The position numbers and the translations under genes are program-made. The notes beneath the pieces are model-generated. The model was not told where the DNA came from, searched no databases, and saw nothing but the letters and a program-made list of their open reading frames with translations. A DNA stretch of 64,000 nucleotides from an uncultured Actinomycetes bacterium (GTDB lineage Bacteria > Actinomycetota > Acidimicrobiia > Acidimicrobiales > Acidimicrobilacustridaceae), in contig CALEHQ010000010.1 in NCBI GenBank assembly GCA_937876315.1, forward strand, positions 62,001 through 126,000, written 5' to 3'. Positions 15,561 through 24,011 of the stretch are shown here, one piece after another (positions within the stretch are counted from its first letter, which is position 1; each line of letters begins with the position of its first letter).

Positions 15561-17642
15561 ATGACCACCAAACATCGTACCTATTGCCGGTTGTGTGAGG
15601 CCGGCTGCGGAATTCTCGTCGATGTGGCCGACGACGGCACCGTGGAGAAGGTGCGCCCCGACAACGACCATCCCGTCACCAAAGGATTTGCCTGCAACAA
15701 GGGCATGCTGTGCGGCGAGATTCATCACGATCCGTCTCGACTCAACGAACCGCAACGCCGCACTGCCGATGGATTTGTCGCTTCAACATGGAACGACGCA
15801 ACCACCGACATCGCCGAGCGAATCAACGTCATCATCACTGAGCACGGGCCAAACGCGATCGCCGGTTACATCGGAAACCCGGCGGCATTTAATGCAACCG
15901 CCGGTCCAGCACTCGCGTTGTTCATCGCAATGTTCGGATCCTCCAGTCTGTTCACGACCGGCAGCCAGGACTGTTCCAACAAGTTCGCTATCGGTGAGAT
16001 GCTCTGGGGAAGTTCCCAAGTCCACCTCATTGCCGATGTCGACAACACCAATCACATGCTGCTCTTCGGCACGAACCCACGAGTCAGTAAGGGGTCATTT
16101 CTGGCGATGCCGGATCCAATCGCAAGGTTGGGCGCTATCGAACAACGCGGCGGAACCGTGCGATTCATCGACCCTCGTCGAATCGAGCCCAAGGTGGGCG
16201 AGGTCATCCAACTCAAGCCCGATACCGACGTGTATCTGCTTGCCGCGATGTTGCATGAAATCGATGCCCGTCGTGGCTTCGACCAAGCGGGCGCAGCCCG
16301 CATCACCGATCTCGATTCCCTGCGTGAGTTTCTCAGCTGTTTTTCCGCAGCCACCGTGGCCCCAGTCGTCGGGCTCGATGCCGAACTAATCGTGCAACTT
16401 GCGCTCGAGTTCGTTGACGCACCAACCGCAGCAGTGCACATGTCCACCGGTGTCAACATGGGCCGTCAAGGCGCGCTCGCGTACTGGTTGATGCATTTGC
16501 TCTCCTTACTCACGGGCAACTTCGACCGCACCGGCGGCAACATTCCTTCAACTCGCGGCACTGATCCCGCCCCGGCGGCAGCAGGGAGCGAACTTGAATC
16601 GTTTATCGACAGCCCTTGGGGCAGTTACCGACCCACTGTGTCTTCGCATCCGTGTGCACTGCTTATCGACATGATTCGCGATGGCGCAGTGAAGGCGCTC
16701 TTCGTTACAGCAGGAAATCCGTTACTTACGATGGGTGGCGGCCTTGAACTTGAAGAAGCACTCAACTCGCTTGATCTCCTCGTCACCGTTGATCTCTATC
16801 GAAATGCAACCGGCGAACTCGCCGATTGGGTGCTGCCGGCAACCGATTGGTTCGAACGAGAAGACCTCAACACCTTTGTGCAAGGCACGTTGGTCACGCC
16901 CTATGTGCAGTGGGCTGGCGCGATTGTTGAACCGATTGGCGAGCGACGCACTGAACAGCGCATCTTCAATGACATCGCCGAGAAAGCCGGTGCGCCCATC
17001 ATGTTTCCGAACGGAACCGACATGCTGGCCGCCATCAACGACGGAGCCCTTGGCCGTCATGACCTTTCGCTTGCATCGTTGCGGGAACTTCCCGACGGCA
17101 TCGCGTTGCTCGATCAGGTTGCTCCCGGTTCATTTCTCGACAGGATGCGCCCAGGCGGAACGATCGAAGGTGATCCGCCAATGCTGCGTGTTGCCAAAGA
17201 GCGCACCGCTGAACAATTCAATGAACTTCTCGCCGAACCTATGGGAACACTCAAACTCATCACGCGACGCACGTCCCACACCATTAACTCGGCGATGCAG
17301 AACGTTGAAAAACTGAAGGCCAAAGGCGCGGCCGATAACCCGCTTTATGTGTCGTCGACTGACGCAGATCGTCTCGCACTCAGCAACGGTTCTCGCGTTC
17401 GCGTATCGAACCAATGGGGAGCGGTAGAGAGCACCGTGAAGATCGATGACACCTTGCGCGACGGCGTTGTCGCCATGACTCACGGGTTCGGCAACGCCAA
17501 CACTTCCGGCATGCCCCACGCCCAGCGCTACCCCGGTGTGAATGTGAATGCACTGGCGCCGGTCGGCCCGGGCTCGTTCGATCCCGTCAGCACGATGTCC
17601 CAACTTACCGGCATTCCCGTTGAGGTCACCGCGCTGCCCTAG
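15561..17642 (+). CDS. Molybdopterin (bis-MGD) oxidoreductase, Fe4S4-containing
   Basis: 693 residues from ATG 15561. Cys9, Cys12, Cys16 and Cys45 (CxxCxxxC...CNKG) bind an N-terminal [4Fe-4S] cluster. The MGD-binding regions follow (FGTNPRVSKGSFLAM, VTAGNPLLTMGGG, VLPATDWFERED), and the C-terminal molydop-binding domain ends the protein (NGSRVRVSNQWG). No Tat signal is visible, so it is cytoplasmic. In TTGSQDCSNKFAIGE the position I align with the Sec/Cys molybdenum ligand of formate dehydrogenase is Ala, so the ligand set may differ. It is coupled to an LLM oxidoreductase. The substrate cannot be told: it could be a dehydrogenase, reductase or hydratase. Confidence 0.85.
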   Translation: MTTKHRTYCRLCEAGCGILVDVADDGTVEKVRPDNDHPVTKGFACNKGMLCGEIHHDPSRLNEPQRRTADGFVASTWNDATTDIAERINVIITEHGPNAIAGYIGNPAAFNATAGPALALFIAMFGSSSLFTTGSQDCSNKFAIGEMLWGSSQVHLIADVDNTNHMLLFGTNPRVSKGSFLAMPDPIARLGAIEQRGGTVRFIDPRRIEPKVGEVIQLKPDTDVYLLAAMLHEIDARRGFDQAGAARITDLDSLREFLSCFSAATVAPVVGLDAELIVQLALEFVDAPTAAVHMSTGVNMGRQGALAYWLMHLLSLLTGNFDRTGGNIPSTRGTDPAPAAAGSELESFIDSPWGSYRPTVSSHPCALLIDMIRDGAVKALFVTAGNPLLTMGGGLELEEALNSLDLLVTVDLYRNATGELADWVLPATDWFEREDLNTFVQGTLVTPYVQWAGAIVEPIGERRTEQRIFNDIAEKAGAPIMFPNGTDMLAAINDGALGRHDLSLASLRELPDGIALLDQVAPGSFLDRMRPGGTIEGDPPMLRVAKERTAEQFNELLAEPMGTLKLITRRTSHTINSAMQNVEKLKAKGAADNPLYVSSTDADRLALSNGSRVRVSNQWGAVESTVKIDDTLRDGVVAMTHGFGNANTSGMPHAQRYPGVNVNALAPVGPGSFDPVSTMSQLTGIPVEVTALP

Positions 17643-17671
17643 CAGCGACGAAATGTGCTGCGTTCGGCCGG

Positions 17672-17677
17672 TAGGGT
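17672..17677 (+). promoter_or_regulatory. -10 element, leaderless start at 17684
   Basis: TAGGGT followed by six bases and ATG 17684; no ribosome site. Confidence 0.5.
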
Positions 17678-17683
17678 CGGCGC

Positions 17684-18931
17684 ATGGAACTCGGAGCAAT
17701 CACTAATCCCGATGCCGTCCAGTACGGCAAACCCCTCGAAGGCGTGCGCATCCTCGCCCTCGAGCAGATGCAGGCACTCCCCTACGCCACGCAACTCCTT
17801 GCGCGCCTCGGGGCTGATGTCGTGAAGGTTGAGAGTGTGAAAGGCGGCGACCTCGGCCGCGGTTCACAGCCCGGCATCACCGACCCCGACGGTCGATTCG
17901 TTGGCGCCACCTATTTGCGCAACAACCTCGACAAGAAGTCCATCTGTGTCGATCTCAAGGCGCCCGAAGGAAAGCAACTCATCCTCGACCTTGCTCCCAA
18001 GTTCGACATCGTCGCCGAGAACTTCAAAGGTGGCGCACTGTCACGTATGGGGCTTGGCTACGACGACATCGCTGCGGTGCATCCCGGTGTGATCTATTTG
18101 TCGGTGTCGGGTTTCGGCAATACCGTCGAAACTCCCTACGACGGCTGGCCGGCCTATGCAGCTGTCGCTGAAGCCATGAGCGGCATCTACGACTACAAGC
18201 TTGAGCCCGGACGTCCGCCAGCGGTTTCACCTGTTGGCGCCCTCGGCGACATTGGTACCGCACTATTCGGAACCATTGGCATCCTCGCCGCTCTTCGACA
18301 TCGTGATCGCACCGGCCTCGGCCAGTACATCGATGTCGCCATGTTCGATGCAATGGTCTCGATGACCGATCTCGTCACCAACTTCTGGTCACTCGGCCTG
18401 CGCCCCGCTCCGGGCCAAGGTTTGGCGATGGTCCTTGATGGTTTCGAAGCCTCGAATGGTTGGTTCATCATCCAGGTCGGGCGCGAGCACGAGTTTGAAC
18501 GGCTCGCCAATCTCGTCGGCAAGCCGGAATGGCTCACCGACGAACGACTCTCAACTCGCGCTGGCTGGCGCGAACACATGGACGACATCCTGCGCCCCGG
18601 CGTAAAGGCGTGGGCGGCCGACAAGACCAATATCGAGGCATGCAAGGCACTGGCCGATGCCGGCGTTGCTGCGGGACCATGCCTCACCGCCCAACAGGTC
18701 ATCGACGACCCGCACGTCGCTGCCCGCAACATGCTCATGGAGATCCCTCGTCCCGAGGGCGGTGACCCGGTGCTCACTCCAGGAAACCCCATCAAGATGT
18801 CGCGGGTTTCCGAAGGTCCCGATGTCCGCATGCCGTGGCTTGGCGAACATACCAACGAGGTGCTCGCTGCTGAGCTTGGTCTCGACGACGCACGCATCGA
18901 ACAGCTTCGTACCGATGGGGTGATCGCATGA
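17684..18931 (+). CDS. Class III (CaiB/BaiF) CoA-transferase
   Basis: 415 residues. Landmarks are PLEGVRILALEQMQALPYA at residues 16-34, ARLGADVVKVE, NNLDKKSICVDLK, and GALGDIGTALFG carrying the likely catalytic Asp. Family III enzymes move CoA between acids, often to activate a carboxylate for beta-oxidation. Bile-acid and carnitine enzymes belong here, but the substrate is not predictable. It starts leaderless at ATG 17684 and overlaps the SnoaL-like gene by four bases (ATGA). Confidence 0.88.
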   Translation: MELGAITNPDAVQYGKPLEGVRILALEQMQALPYATQLLARLGADVVKVESVKGGDLGRGSQPGITDPDGRFVGATYLRNNLDKKSICVDLKAPEGKQLILDLAPKFDIVAENFKGGALSRMGLGYDDIAAVHPGVIYLSVSGFGNTVETPYDGWPAYAAVAEAMSGIYDYKLEPGRPPAVSPVGALGDIGTALFGTIGILAALRHRDRTGLGQYIDVAMFDAMVSMTDLVTNFWSLGLRPAPGQGLAMVLDGFEASNGWFIIQVGREHEFERLANLVGKPEWLTDERLSTRAGWREHMDDILRPGVKAWAADKTNIEACKALADAGVAAGPCLTAQQVIDDPHVAARNMLMEIPRPEGGDPVLTPGNPIKMSRVSEGPDVRMPWLGEHTNEVLAAELGLDDARIEQLRTDGVIA

Positions 18932-19338
18932 GTGAACCTTCCGCCCATCCCGCAGTCGCTGCCGTTCAACAACATGCTGGCAACTGGAACGCCCAGAATC
19001 GAACGGCGTGGCTTGCGTTATTCGATGACAACGTCACGTTTGAAGATCCGGTTGGCAAAGCGCCAAAGGTTGGGCGTTTGGCTGCCGAAGGTTCTTGGGA
19101 TAACTCCTTCACCGAAGGACGCGTTTGGACCCTGCACCCGCAGCGAATCATCCCCGGCGGAACCCACGAAGCAGCAGTTGAGATGCTCAACAAGGGAACC
19201 CTCCACGGCGAACTCGTGGAGTTGCGCGGTATCGAGATCTACAAAGTGAACGATGCTGGCAAAATCATCTCGGTACGCGCGTTCTTCGAACAGCCCACCG
19301 ATTTCGAACTGAATCCGTTTTTTATTCCGGAGGGCTAA
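18928..19338 (+). CDS. SnoaL/ketosteroid-isomerase-like NTF2-fold protein
   Basis: 136 residues with the NTF2-fold pattern: an N-terminal helix pair (AVAAVQQHAGNWNAQNRTAWLALF), DDNVTFEDPVGK and a C-terminal sheet ending FFEQPTDFELNPFF. This superfamily includes ketosteroid isomerases, cyclases and dehydratases. It is translationally coupled to the CoA-transferase, so it probably acts on the same acyl-CoA or acid. Its 3' end overlaps the convergent gene by 17 bases. Confidence 0.78.
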   Translation: MSEPSAHPAVAAVQQHAGNWNAQNRTAWLALFDDNVTFEDPVGKAPKVGRLAAEGSWDNSFTEGRVWTLHPQRIIPGGTHEAAVEMLNKGTLHGELVELRGIEIYKVNDAGKIISVRAFFEQPTDFELNPFFIPEG

Positions 19339-20086
19339 GCCACATCTCAAGTGATGCATCTTCCCAGTCGTCTGGTCCGACGATGGTTCGGGGAAGTGGC
19401 GTCATCACATGGGTCGTGCCCCCAACGGTGAACTCCGCGCTTCGGCGCTCCCACGCAACGATGCGGTCATCAGCTTCACCCTCGTCACACAGGCCAAGAG
19501 CGGTGTCGCGATTGCGGTGAAGGCGGATCTGCGCAGGAATGTTGGTCGACCACACCATGACAACCTCGTGCGCATTCGATACGACTTCGTACAAACCGAC
19601 CGGTTCATGTTCGTATTCGCGCCACAACGGAACGCGTTCGGCCACGTTGGCTGCGAGAAATTCGAGGGCGGTTCCGGCACGCACCTCGAGCACTTCGTGC
19701 ACGAACAGTGTGCCTTTCAGGTTCTTTTCGACGAGGTCGGCAGTCGTCGGACTTCCTGGCACGCCAGCGAGCAATCGGTCGAAGCCACCGCTGCGCCATT
19801 GTGCCGCTTTGTCCCACCAATCGCCGTAGAACGCGTTGCGTCGTTTGAGGTTCAATCGGTCGACATTGCGGCCCCACGACTCCCAGCCTTTGTCGCCACA
19901 GTCCCAAATGTTTATGACCTGCGGCCAACGGCCACCGCCCTGCGCGCACACGTAGAACGACCCAAGCAGGTTGTTCATCTCCGGCATGCGCAGCACGGGG
20001 TCCTGCCACAAGTGCTCCATGTAGTCGTACTGGCCTTGACCAACGACATCGACAACCTCGTGCAAGTACAAGCTGCGCTTGGCCAT
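19322..20086 (-). CDS. Tandem dimeric alpha/beta-barrel (NIPSNAP-like) protein
   Basis: 254 residues containing two similar halves. The first starts SLYLHEVVDVVGQGQYDYMEHL and the second, near residue 130, TLFVHEVLEVRAGTALEFLAANV. Both have the strand-helix layout of NIPSNAP or stress-responsive ferredoxin-like barrel domains; the duplication would form an internal dimer. No metal site or catalytic residue is evident. ATG 20086 has a GAGGGGGAG ribosome site. It is single-gene and convergent with the SnoaL-like gene. Confidence 0.6.
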   Translation of the reverse strand: MAKRSLYLHEVVDVVGQGQYDYMEHLWQDPVLRMPEMNNLLGSFYVCAQGGGRWPQVINIWDCGDKGWESWGRNVDRLNLKRRNAFYGDWWDKAAQWRSGGFDRLLAGVPGSPTTADLVEKNLKGTLFVHEVLEVRAGTALEFLAANVAERVPLWREYEHEPVGLYEVVSNAHEVVMVWSTNIPAQIRLHRNRDTALGLCDEGEADDRIVAWERRSAEFTVGGTTHVMTPLPRTIVGPDDWEDASLEMWLSPPE

Positions 20087-20136
20087 GGCTCCCCCTCAAG
20101 TGACTTCCCAAACGAAAGGTAGTAGGCCAAACGCAA

Positions 20137-20166
20137 AGAGGGCGCCGGCCGAAGCCGACGCCCTCT
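20137..20166 (-). terminator. Terminator after the binding-protein gene
   Basis: Stem AGAGGGCG/CGCCCTCT, one mismatch, then CGGC/GCCG around a CGAA loop; downstream on the minus strand is a T-rich stretch (TTTGCGTTT). It lies 22 bases past the stop at 20188. Confidence 0.75.
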
Positions 20167-20187
20167 TCAGATCAACTTCGTAGCGGA

Positions 20188-21609
20188 CTACGAGGCGATG
20201 TCAAACCAAGTGGTGCCCGTCGGAACCCAACACTGGACGTCGACAGGACAACCGTTGTAGGTGCCCGTGGCATTCTTGGCGGTGCCCGTAGGCGCCGCTG
20301 TCAGTTTGACGGGGTGGGTGAGGGTTGCAAGATAGGTCTTTCCTTCTTTTTGCGAACCAATCCCGTTCGAGCCATTGGCGATATCTACTTCGCCAAGTCC
20401 ACGAACTGCCTTCATGAAGCTCTCACGGCTCAGATTCTTCCCAGCCTTCTCAAGTGCTCGCTTCATCACATTCGTGATGGTGCACTCATTCGGCGGGGCG
20501 TCAGAACTGACCTTGGTGCCATCAGGCAACGTGCGGGTCTCGCCGGATGGAACACCCGGATATGACGGGGCGCCACCAAAATCATTTGCTGAAAGCGCAT
20601 CAAACTTGGCACGGCACTCTTTTTCAAATGCTGATTCCGTCAAGAGCTTGCCGTCCGGAGTCACTGAATCGCCGAAGACAGTGAAGCAAATACCGCCCAC
20701 TGCCGATGGTTTGAGAGACTTGCCGCCATAGGGAGTGCACATGGACGATGCAACATCAAGGAACGTGAATTGCCAGTTATTGCCTCCAGCGTTGTCCCAG
20801 AACCCGTTCGAAGCGGTGAACTGAAGTGCGATGGCAATGTTCGTGACATTTGCGGCCTTAAAGGTGTTTACCGCAGCGGCAGATTCGGTGTTCTGAATCC
20901 CAGGGTCACCTTGAAGGGTGTTGATTTGCGCAACAGTAACTTTGTTGCCATTGGCTTCAAGCGAGGTCTTCGTAGCAGCGACTGCAGACACGTGCTCCGG
21001 ACCGTTACCACTCAGAATGCCAACTGCGGCGCCCTTGGGGATCTGACCTGACTTGATTGCAGCATCAATACCCGACTTCGCGTTGACCTCAGCTGAGGGA
21101 GAGATCGTCGTAAGCCACCCGGTGTCATGAGCTGACTGCGGAGCAACGTCACCGAAGAAAATCGGCACGCCGGCCTGAGCAATACATTCGATGTATTTCG
21201 CGCCCATACCGTTGGAGTTGATCACGGCAAACACCGGAGTGTTAATGGTGGCGTCATCACAGACTTTTTGTGCGGTTGTTGGCTTGACCGGATCCCAGGT
21301 CATCACCACACCTTCGACCTGACGACCATTGATTCCGCCTGCTGCGTTCCATTCATCGAAATATGATGTGAGGCGCTTTGAGAGGTTCTGCGTGGTCAAT
21401 GCCGGCGCTAAGGCAAAGCCTGCGGCCCGAAGGCCGTCAAGATCGGAAACAGCAACACCAATCTTGATCGATGTGTCTGTGACGCCAGTGGTATTTCCAC
21501 CGCCACCAGACGAATCATCATCACTACTGGAGCATGCAGCCAAGCCAGCGGTGAGCGTGAATGCACACACAACCGCAATGACCGCAGTCCAAGTTCTTGA
21601 ACGTGCCAT
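20188..21609 (-). CDS. LIV-type ABC substrate-binding lipoprotein (locus A)
   Basis: 473 residues. The signal peptide ends in lipobox LAAC (Cys26), followed by a Ser/Asp/Gly linker. The mature part has two periplasmic-binding lobes of the LivJ/AmiC type (IKIGVAVSDLDGLRAAG, FDEWNAAGGINGRQVEGVV, VFAVINSNGMG). Ligand unknown; the surrounding acyl-CoA and steroid genes argue against amino acids. ATG 21609 has a G-rich ribosome site. It is divergent from the MFS-ATPase gene across a 183-base region with a large palindrome, and is followed by a terminator. Confidence 0.88.
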   Translation of the reverse strand: MARSRTWTAVIAVVCAFTLTAGLAACSSSDDDSSGGGGNTTGVTDTSIKIGVAVSDLDGLRAAGFALAPALTTQNLSKRLTSYFDEWNAAGGINGRQVEGVVMTWDPVKPTTAQKVCDDATINTPVFAVINSNGMGAKYIECIAQAGVPIFFGDVAPQSAHDTGWLTTISPSAEVNAKSGIDAAIKSGQIPKGAAVGILSGNGPEHVSAVAATKTSLEANGNKVTVAQINTLQGDPGIQNTESAAAVNTFKAANVTNIAIALQFTASNGFWDNAGGNNWQFTFLDVASSMCTPYGGKSLKPSAVGGICFTVFGDSVTPDGKLLTESAFEKECRAKFDALSANDFGGAPSYPGVPSGETRTLPDGTKVSSDAPPNECTITNVMKRALEKAGKNLSRESFMKAVRGLGEVDIANGSNGIGSQKEGKTYLATLTHPVKLTAAPTGTAKNATGTYNGCPVDVQCWVPTGTTWFDIAS

Positions 21610-21670
21610 GAAGGTCCCCCCCTGAGGATTTCGAAATGGTTCTCACATCTGCGAGAAATAGAACTGTAGC

Positions 21671-21714
21671 AAGATCCGACGCCTTAGGTGACAGAAGTCA
21701 CCTAGGTCGATCTT
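21671..21714. promoter_or_regulatory. Large nested palindrome in the divergent transporter promoter
   Basis: Inner arms TAGGTGAC-AGAA-GTCACCTA (21685-21704) are perfect. Outer arms AAGATC...GATCTT (21671-21676, 21709-21714) also pair. It sits between a minus-strand -10 (TACAGT, 21668-21663) and a plus-strand -10 (TATGTT, 21719-21724), so a bound protein would control both directions. Confidence 0.6.
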
Positions 21715-21792
21715 CCGCTATGTTTCCAGCGGGGTTTGGGGCATTGGACACTCGCGGTCGTCTGCCCCTCGAGGCAACGAACGAGGAGCGTC

Positions 21793-24009
21793 ATGTCAGG
21801 AACCGAGGAAGAGAGCACAAGTAGCAAGGGTTTGTCGGGCCTGACCTCTGTGATCTTTGCGGAAGAGCAGCAACGCCTCGCTGCTGCGAAGGAAGAAGTC
21901 GTGGTGCTGCCCGATGACCTTCTGCCTGGAGTCGGCGGAAAAGGGATGCGCCTACGCGAGGGCTTGAACCAGGGAGGCGTTTCGATGATCGCCCTCCTGC
22001 TCCTTCTTATTGTGGTTGAGGAATTTCAGACCGTCGCTCTTCTCGTCCTCGGTCCCGATATTCAAGAGTCGCTTGATATTTCCGACACCACACTTCTCGG
22101 TCTGATCAGTTTTGGCGGAGTCGTTTTGGTCCTTGCTTCGATGCCCTTTGCTTGGCTTGCCGACCGCTACTCCCGCACAAAGGTGCTGAGTGCTGCGACT
22201 GCTGTCTGGGGGGCTTGCGGTGTAGGTCTCGGTTTCATCGTGAACCCGTTCCAGATGGCTTTCGGTACCGCAGGAACAGGAATTGGCAAGTCAGCGAATA
22301 TCCCAATCACCCCGTCATTGATCGCCGATCAATATCCGATCGGGGTCCGTACGCGCATGTTCGCCGCTCAGACTCTGGGCCGACCAATCGGTCAAGTTGT
22401 GGGGCCAATCGTCGCTGGCGGAATTGTCCTCATCGCCGGCGATCAAGCCGGTGACTGGCGATGGGTTTTTTGGATGTTCGGATTTCCCGCTGTGGCACTC
22501 TCAATTGCGTTTGCCCTCAAGCGCGAACCCAAGCGCGGACGCAATGAACAAGAAGCTGTTTTTGGCGAAGACATCACTGAGAGCGAAAATCCTGATGGCC
22601 CAGTTCGACTGAGCGCCGCCATGGCACGCCTCAAAAAAGTTCGGACTTTTTACTTTCTGATCGTCGGCATTGGTGTGCTGGGCTTTGCACTCGTTGCCGT
22701 TCCCGCCACTTTCAATCTGCTCATGAAAGACGTGTACGGGTACGGAGCTTTCCAGCGAGGCTGGATCATGTCCATCACCTGGTCGGTGTCGGTAATCGCG
22801 ATTCCAATAGCTGGTCGTTATGGAGAGCGTCTCTTTCGCAAAAATCCGCCCTCGGCCCTCAAACTCATGGGCGTCTCAATCTTGATGTACGGATTTTTCC
22901 TGACGGTCGGACTCCGATTCCAGCAGGCAGCGATCCTGATTGCATTCTTTGCCATTGGCAACGCATGCCAGGGAATGGCCTTCACCCAGCTGGGACCAAC
23001 GATCTCTGCCGTTGTTCCCTACCAGATGAGAGCGCAGGCCTTCTCGATGGTGGGCGTCTACATCTTCCTGATGGGTGGTTTCTTCGGGGGTCTTCTCACT
23101 GGTGCATTTTCCGACGCATTCGGACAGCGCACGGCACTCACGGTCGTCATTCCCGTTGCCACACTCATCGGTGGACTGATGATCATTTACGGATCCCGCT
23201 ACATGAAGCGCGATATCTCTCTGACCGTTTCTGAATTGATCGAAATGCAAGAAGAGCAGAAACGAATGGCCGCCGACCCTGAGAACATTCCGATGCTCCA
23301 GGTTCGCAATGTTGATGCATCATACGGAACTCTTCAGGTTCTTTTCGATGTCAGCTTCGAAGTGAAGCGGGGCGAATGCCTTGCTCTTCTCGGCACAAAC
23401 GGGGCTGGAAAGTCGACAGTTCTCAGGTCAATCAGTGGGTTGCTCAATCCCGACCGCGGCGTTATACGCATGAATGGGCGCACCATCACACTCGTTGATC
23501 CGCAGTACCGAGTTGCACTCGGCATGATGCAGATTCCGGGGGGCGAAGCCGTTTTCCCGTCCATGACGGTTTCGGAGAATTTGGAACTTTGGAGTGAACT
23601 CATTGAGGACAAGGAAAAGCGGTCTGGGAGGATCGAAGAAACATTTGCGGTCTTCCCGGAACTTCTTCACCTCGTTGATTCAAGAGCCGGTTCGCTCTCC
23701 GGCGGTCAGCAACAGATGCTTGCTCTTGGCAAAGCAATCATGCTTGAACCCGAACTGCTTCTGATCGACGAATTGTCGCTCGGACTCGCACCGATTGTCG
23801 TTCAGCGTTTGCTCGGCATCGTGGAGAAATTGAAAGAGCAGGGAACAACGATGGTGCTTGTCGAACAGTCAGTTAACGTCGCGTTGGCGGTTGCTGATCG
23901 AGCAGTATTCATGGAGCGTGGCCAAGTGAAGTTCGAAGGTCCAGCCCAAGAGCTGTTAGAGCGCGATGACCTCCTGCGTGCCGTGTTCCTAAGCGGAGAG
24001 GGTGCCTGA
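21793..24009 (+). CDS. MFS transporter domain fused to LivF-type ABC ATPase
   Basis: 738 residues from ATG 21793 (GAGGAG site). Residues 1-60 are charged and cytoplasmic. About 60-480 form twelve transmembrane segments of a major facilitator, with motif A as MPFAWLADRYSRTKVLS after helix 2 and a polar loop between helices 6 and 7. About 500-735 are a complete LivF-like ATPase: Walker A LLGTNGAGKST near 533, Q-loop MMQIPGG, signature LSGGQQQML, Walker B LLLIDELSLGLAP and VEQSV. The frame is continuous through the junction. It is two bases upstream of the LivH-LivM-LivG fusion, which lacks its own LivF, so the ATPase part must serve that importer. The MFS role is unknown. Confidence 0.9.
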   Translation: MSGTEEESTSSKGLSGLTSVIFAEEQQRLAAAKEEVVVLPDDLLPGVGGKGMRLREGLNQGGVSMIALLLLLIVVEEFQTVALLVLGPDIQESLDISDTTLLGLISFGGVVLVLASMPFAWLADRYSRTKVLSAATAVWGACGVGLGFIVNPFQMAFGTAGTGIGKSANIPITPSLIADQYPIGVRTRMFAAQTLGRPIGQVVGPIVAGGIVLIAGDQAGDWRWVFWMFGFPAVALSIAFALKREPKRGRNEQEAVFGEDITESENPDGPVRLSAAMARLKKVRTFYFLIVGIGVLGFALVAVPATFNLLMKDVYGYGAFQRGWIMSITWSVSVIAIPIAGRYGERLFRKNPPSALKLMGVSILMYGFFLTVGLRFQQAAILIAFFAIGNACQGMAFTQLGPTISAVVPYQMRAQAFSMVGVYIFLMGGFFGGLLTGAFSDAFGQRTALTVVIPVATLIGGLMIIYGSRYMKRDISLTVSELIEMQEEQKRMAADPENIPMLQVRNVDASYGTLQVLFDVSFEVKRGECLALLGTNGAGKSTVLRSISGLLNPDRGVIRMNGRTITLVDPQYRVALGMMQIPGGEAVFPSMTVSENLELWSELIEDKEKRSGRIEETFAVFPELLHLVDSRAGSLSGGQQQMLALGKAIMLEPELLLIDELSLGLAPIVVQRLLGIVEKLKEQGTTMVLVEQSVNVALAVADRAVFMERGQVKFEGPAQELLERDDLLRAVFLSGEGA

Positions 24010-24011
24010 TC

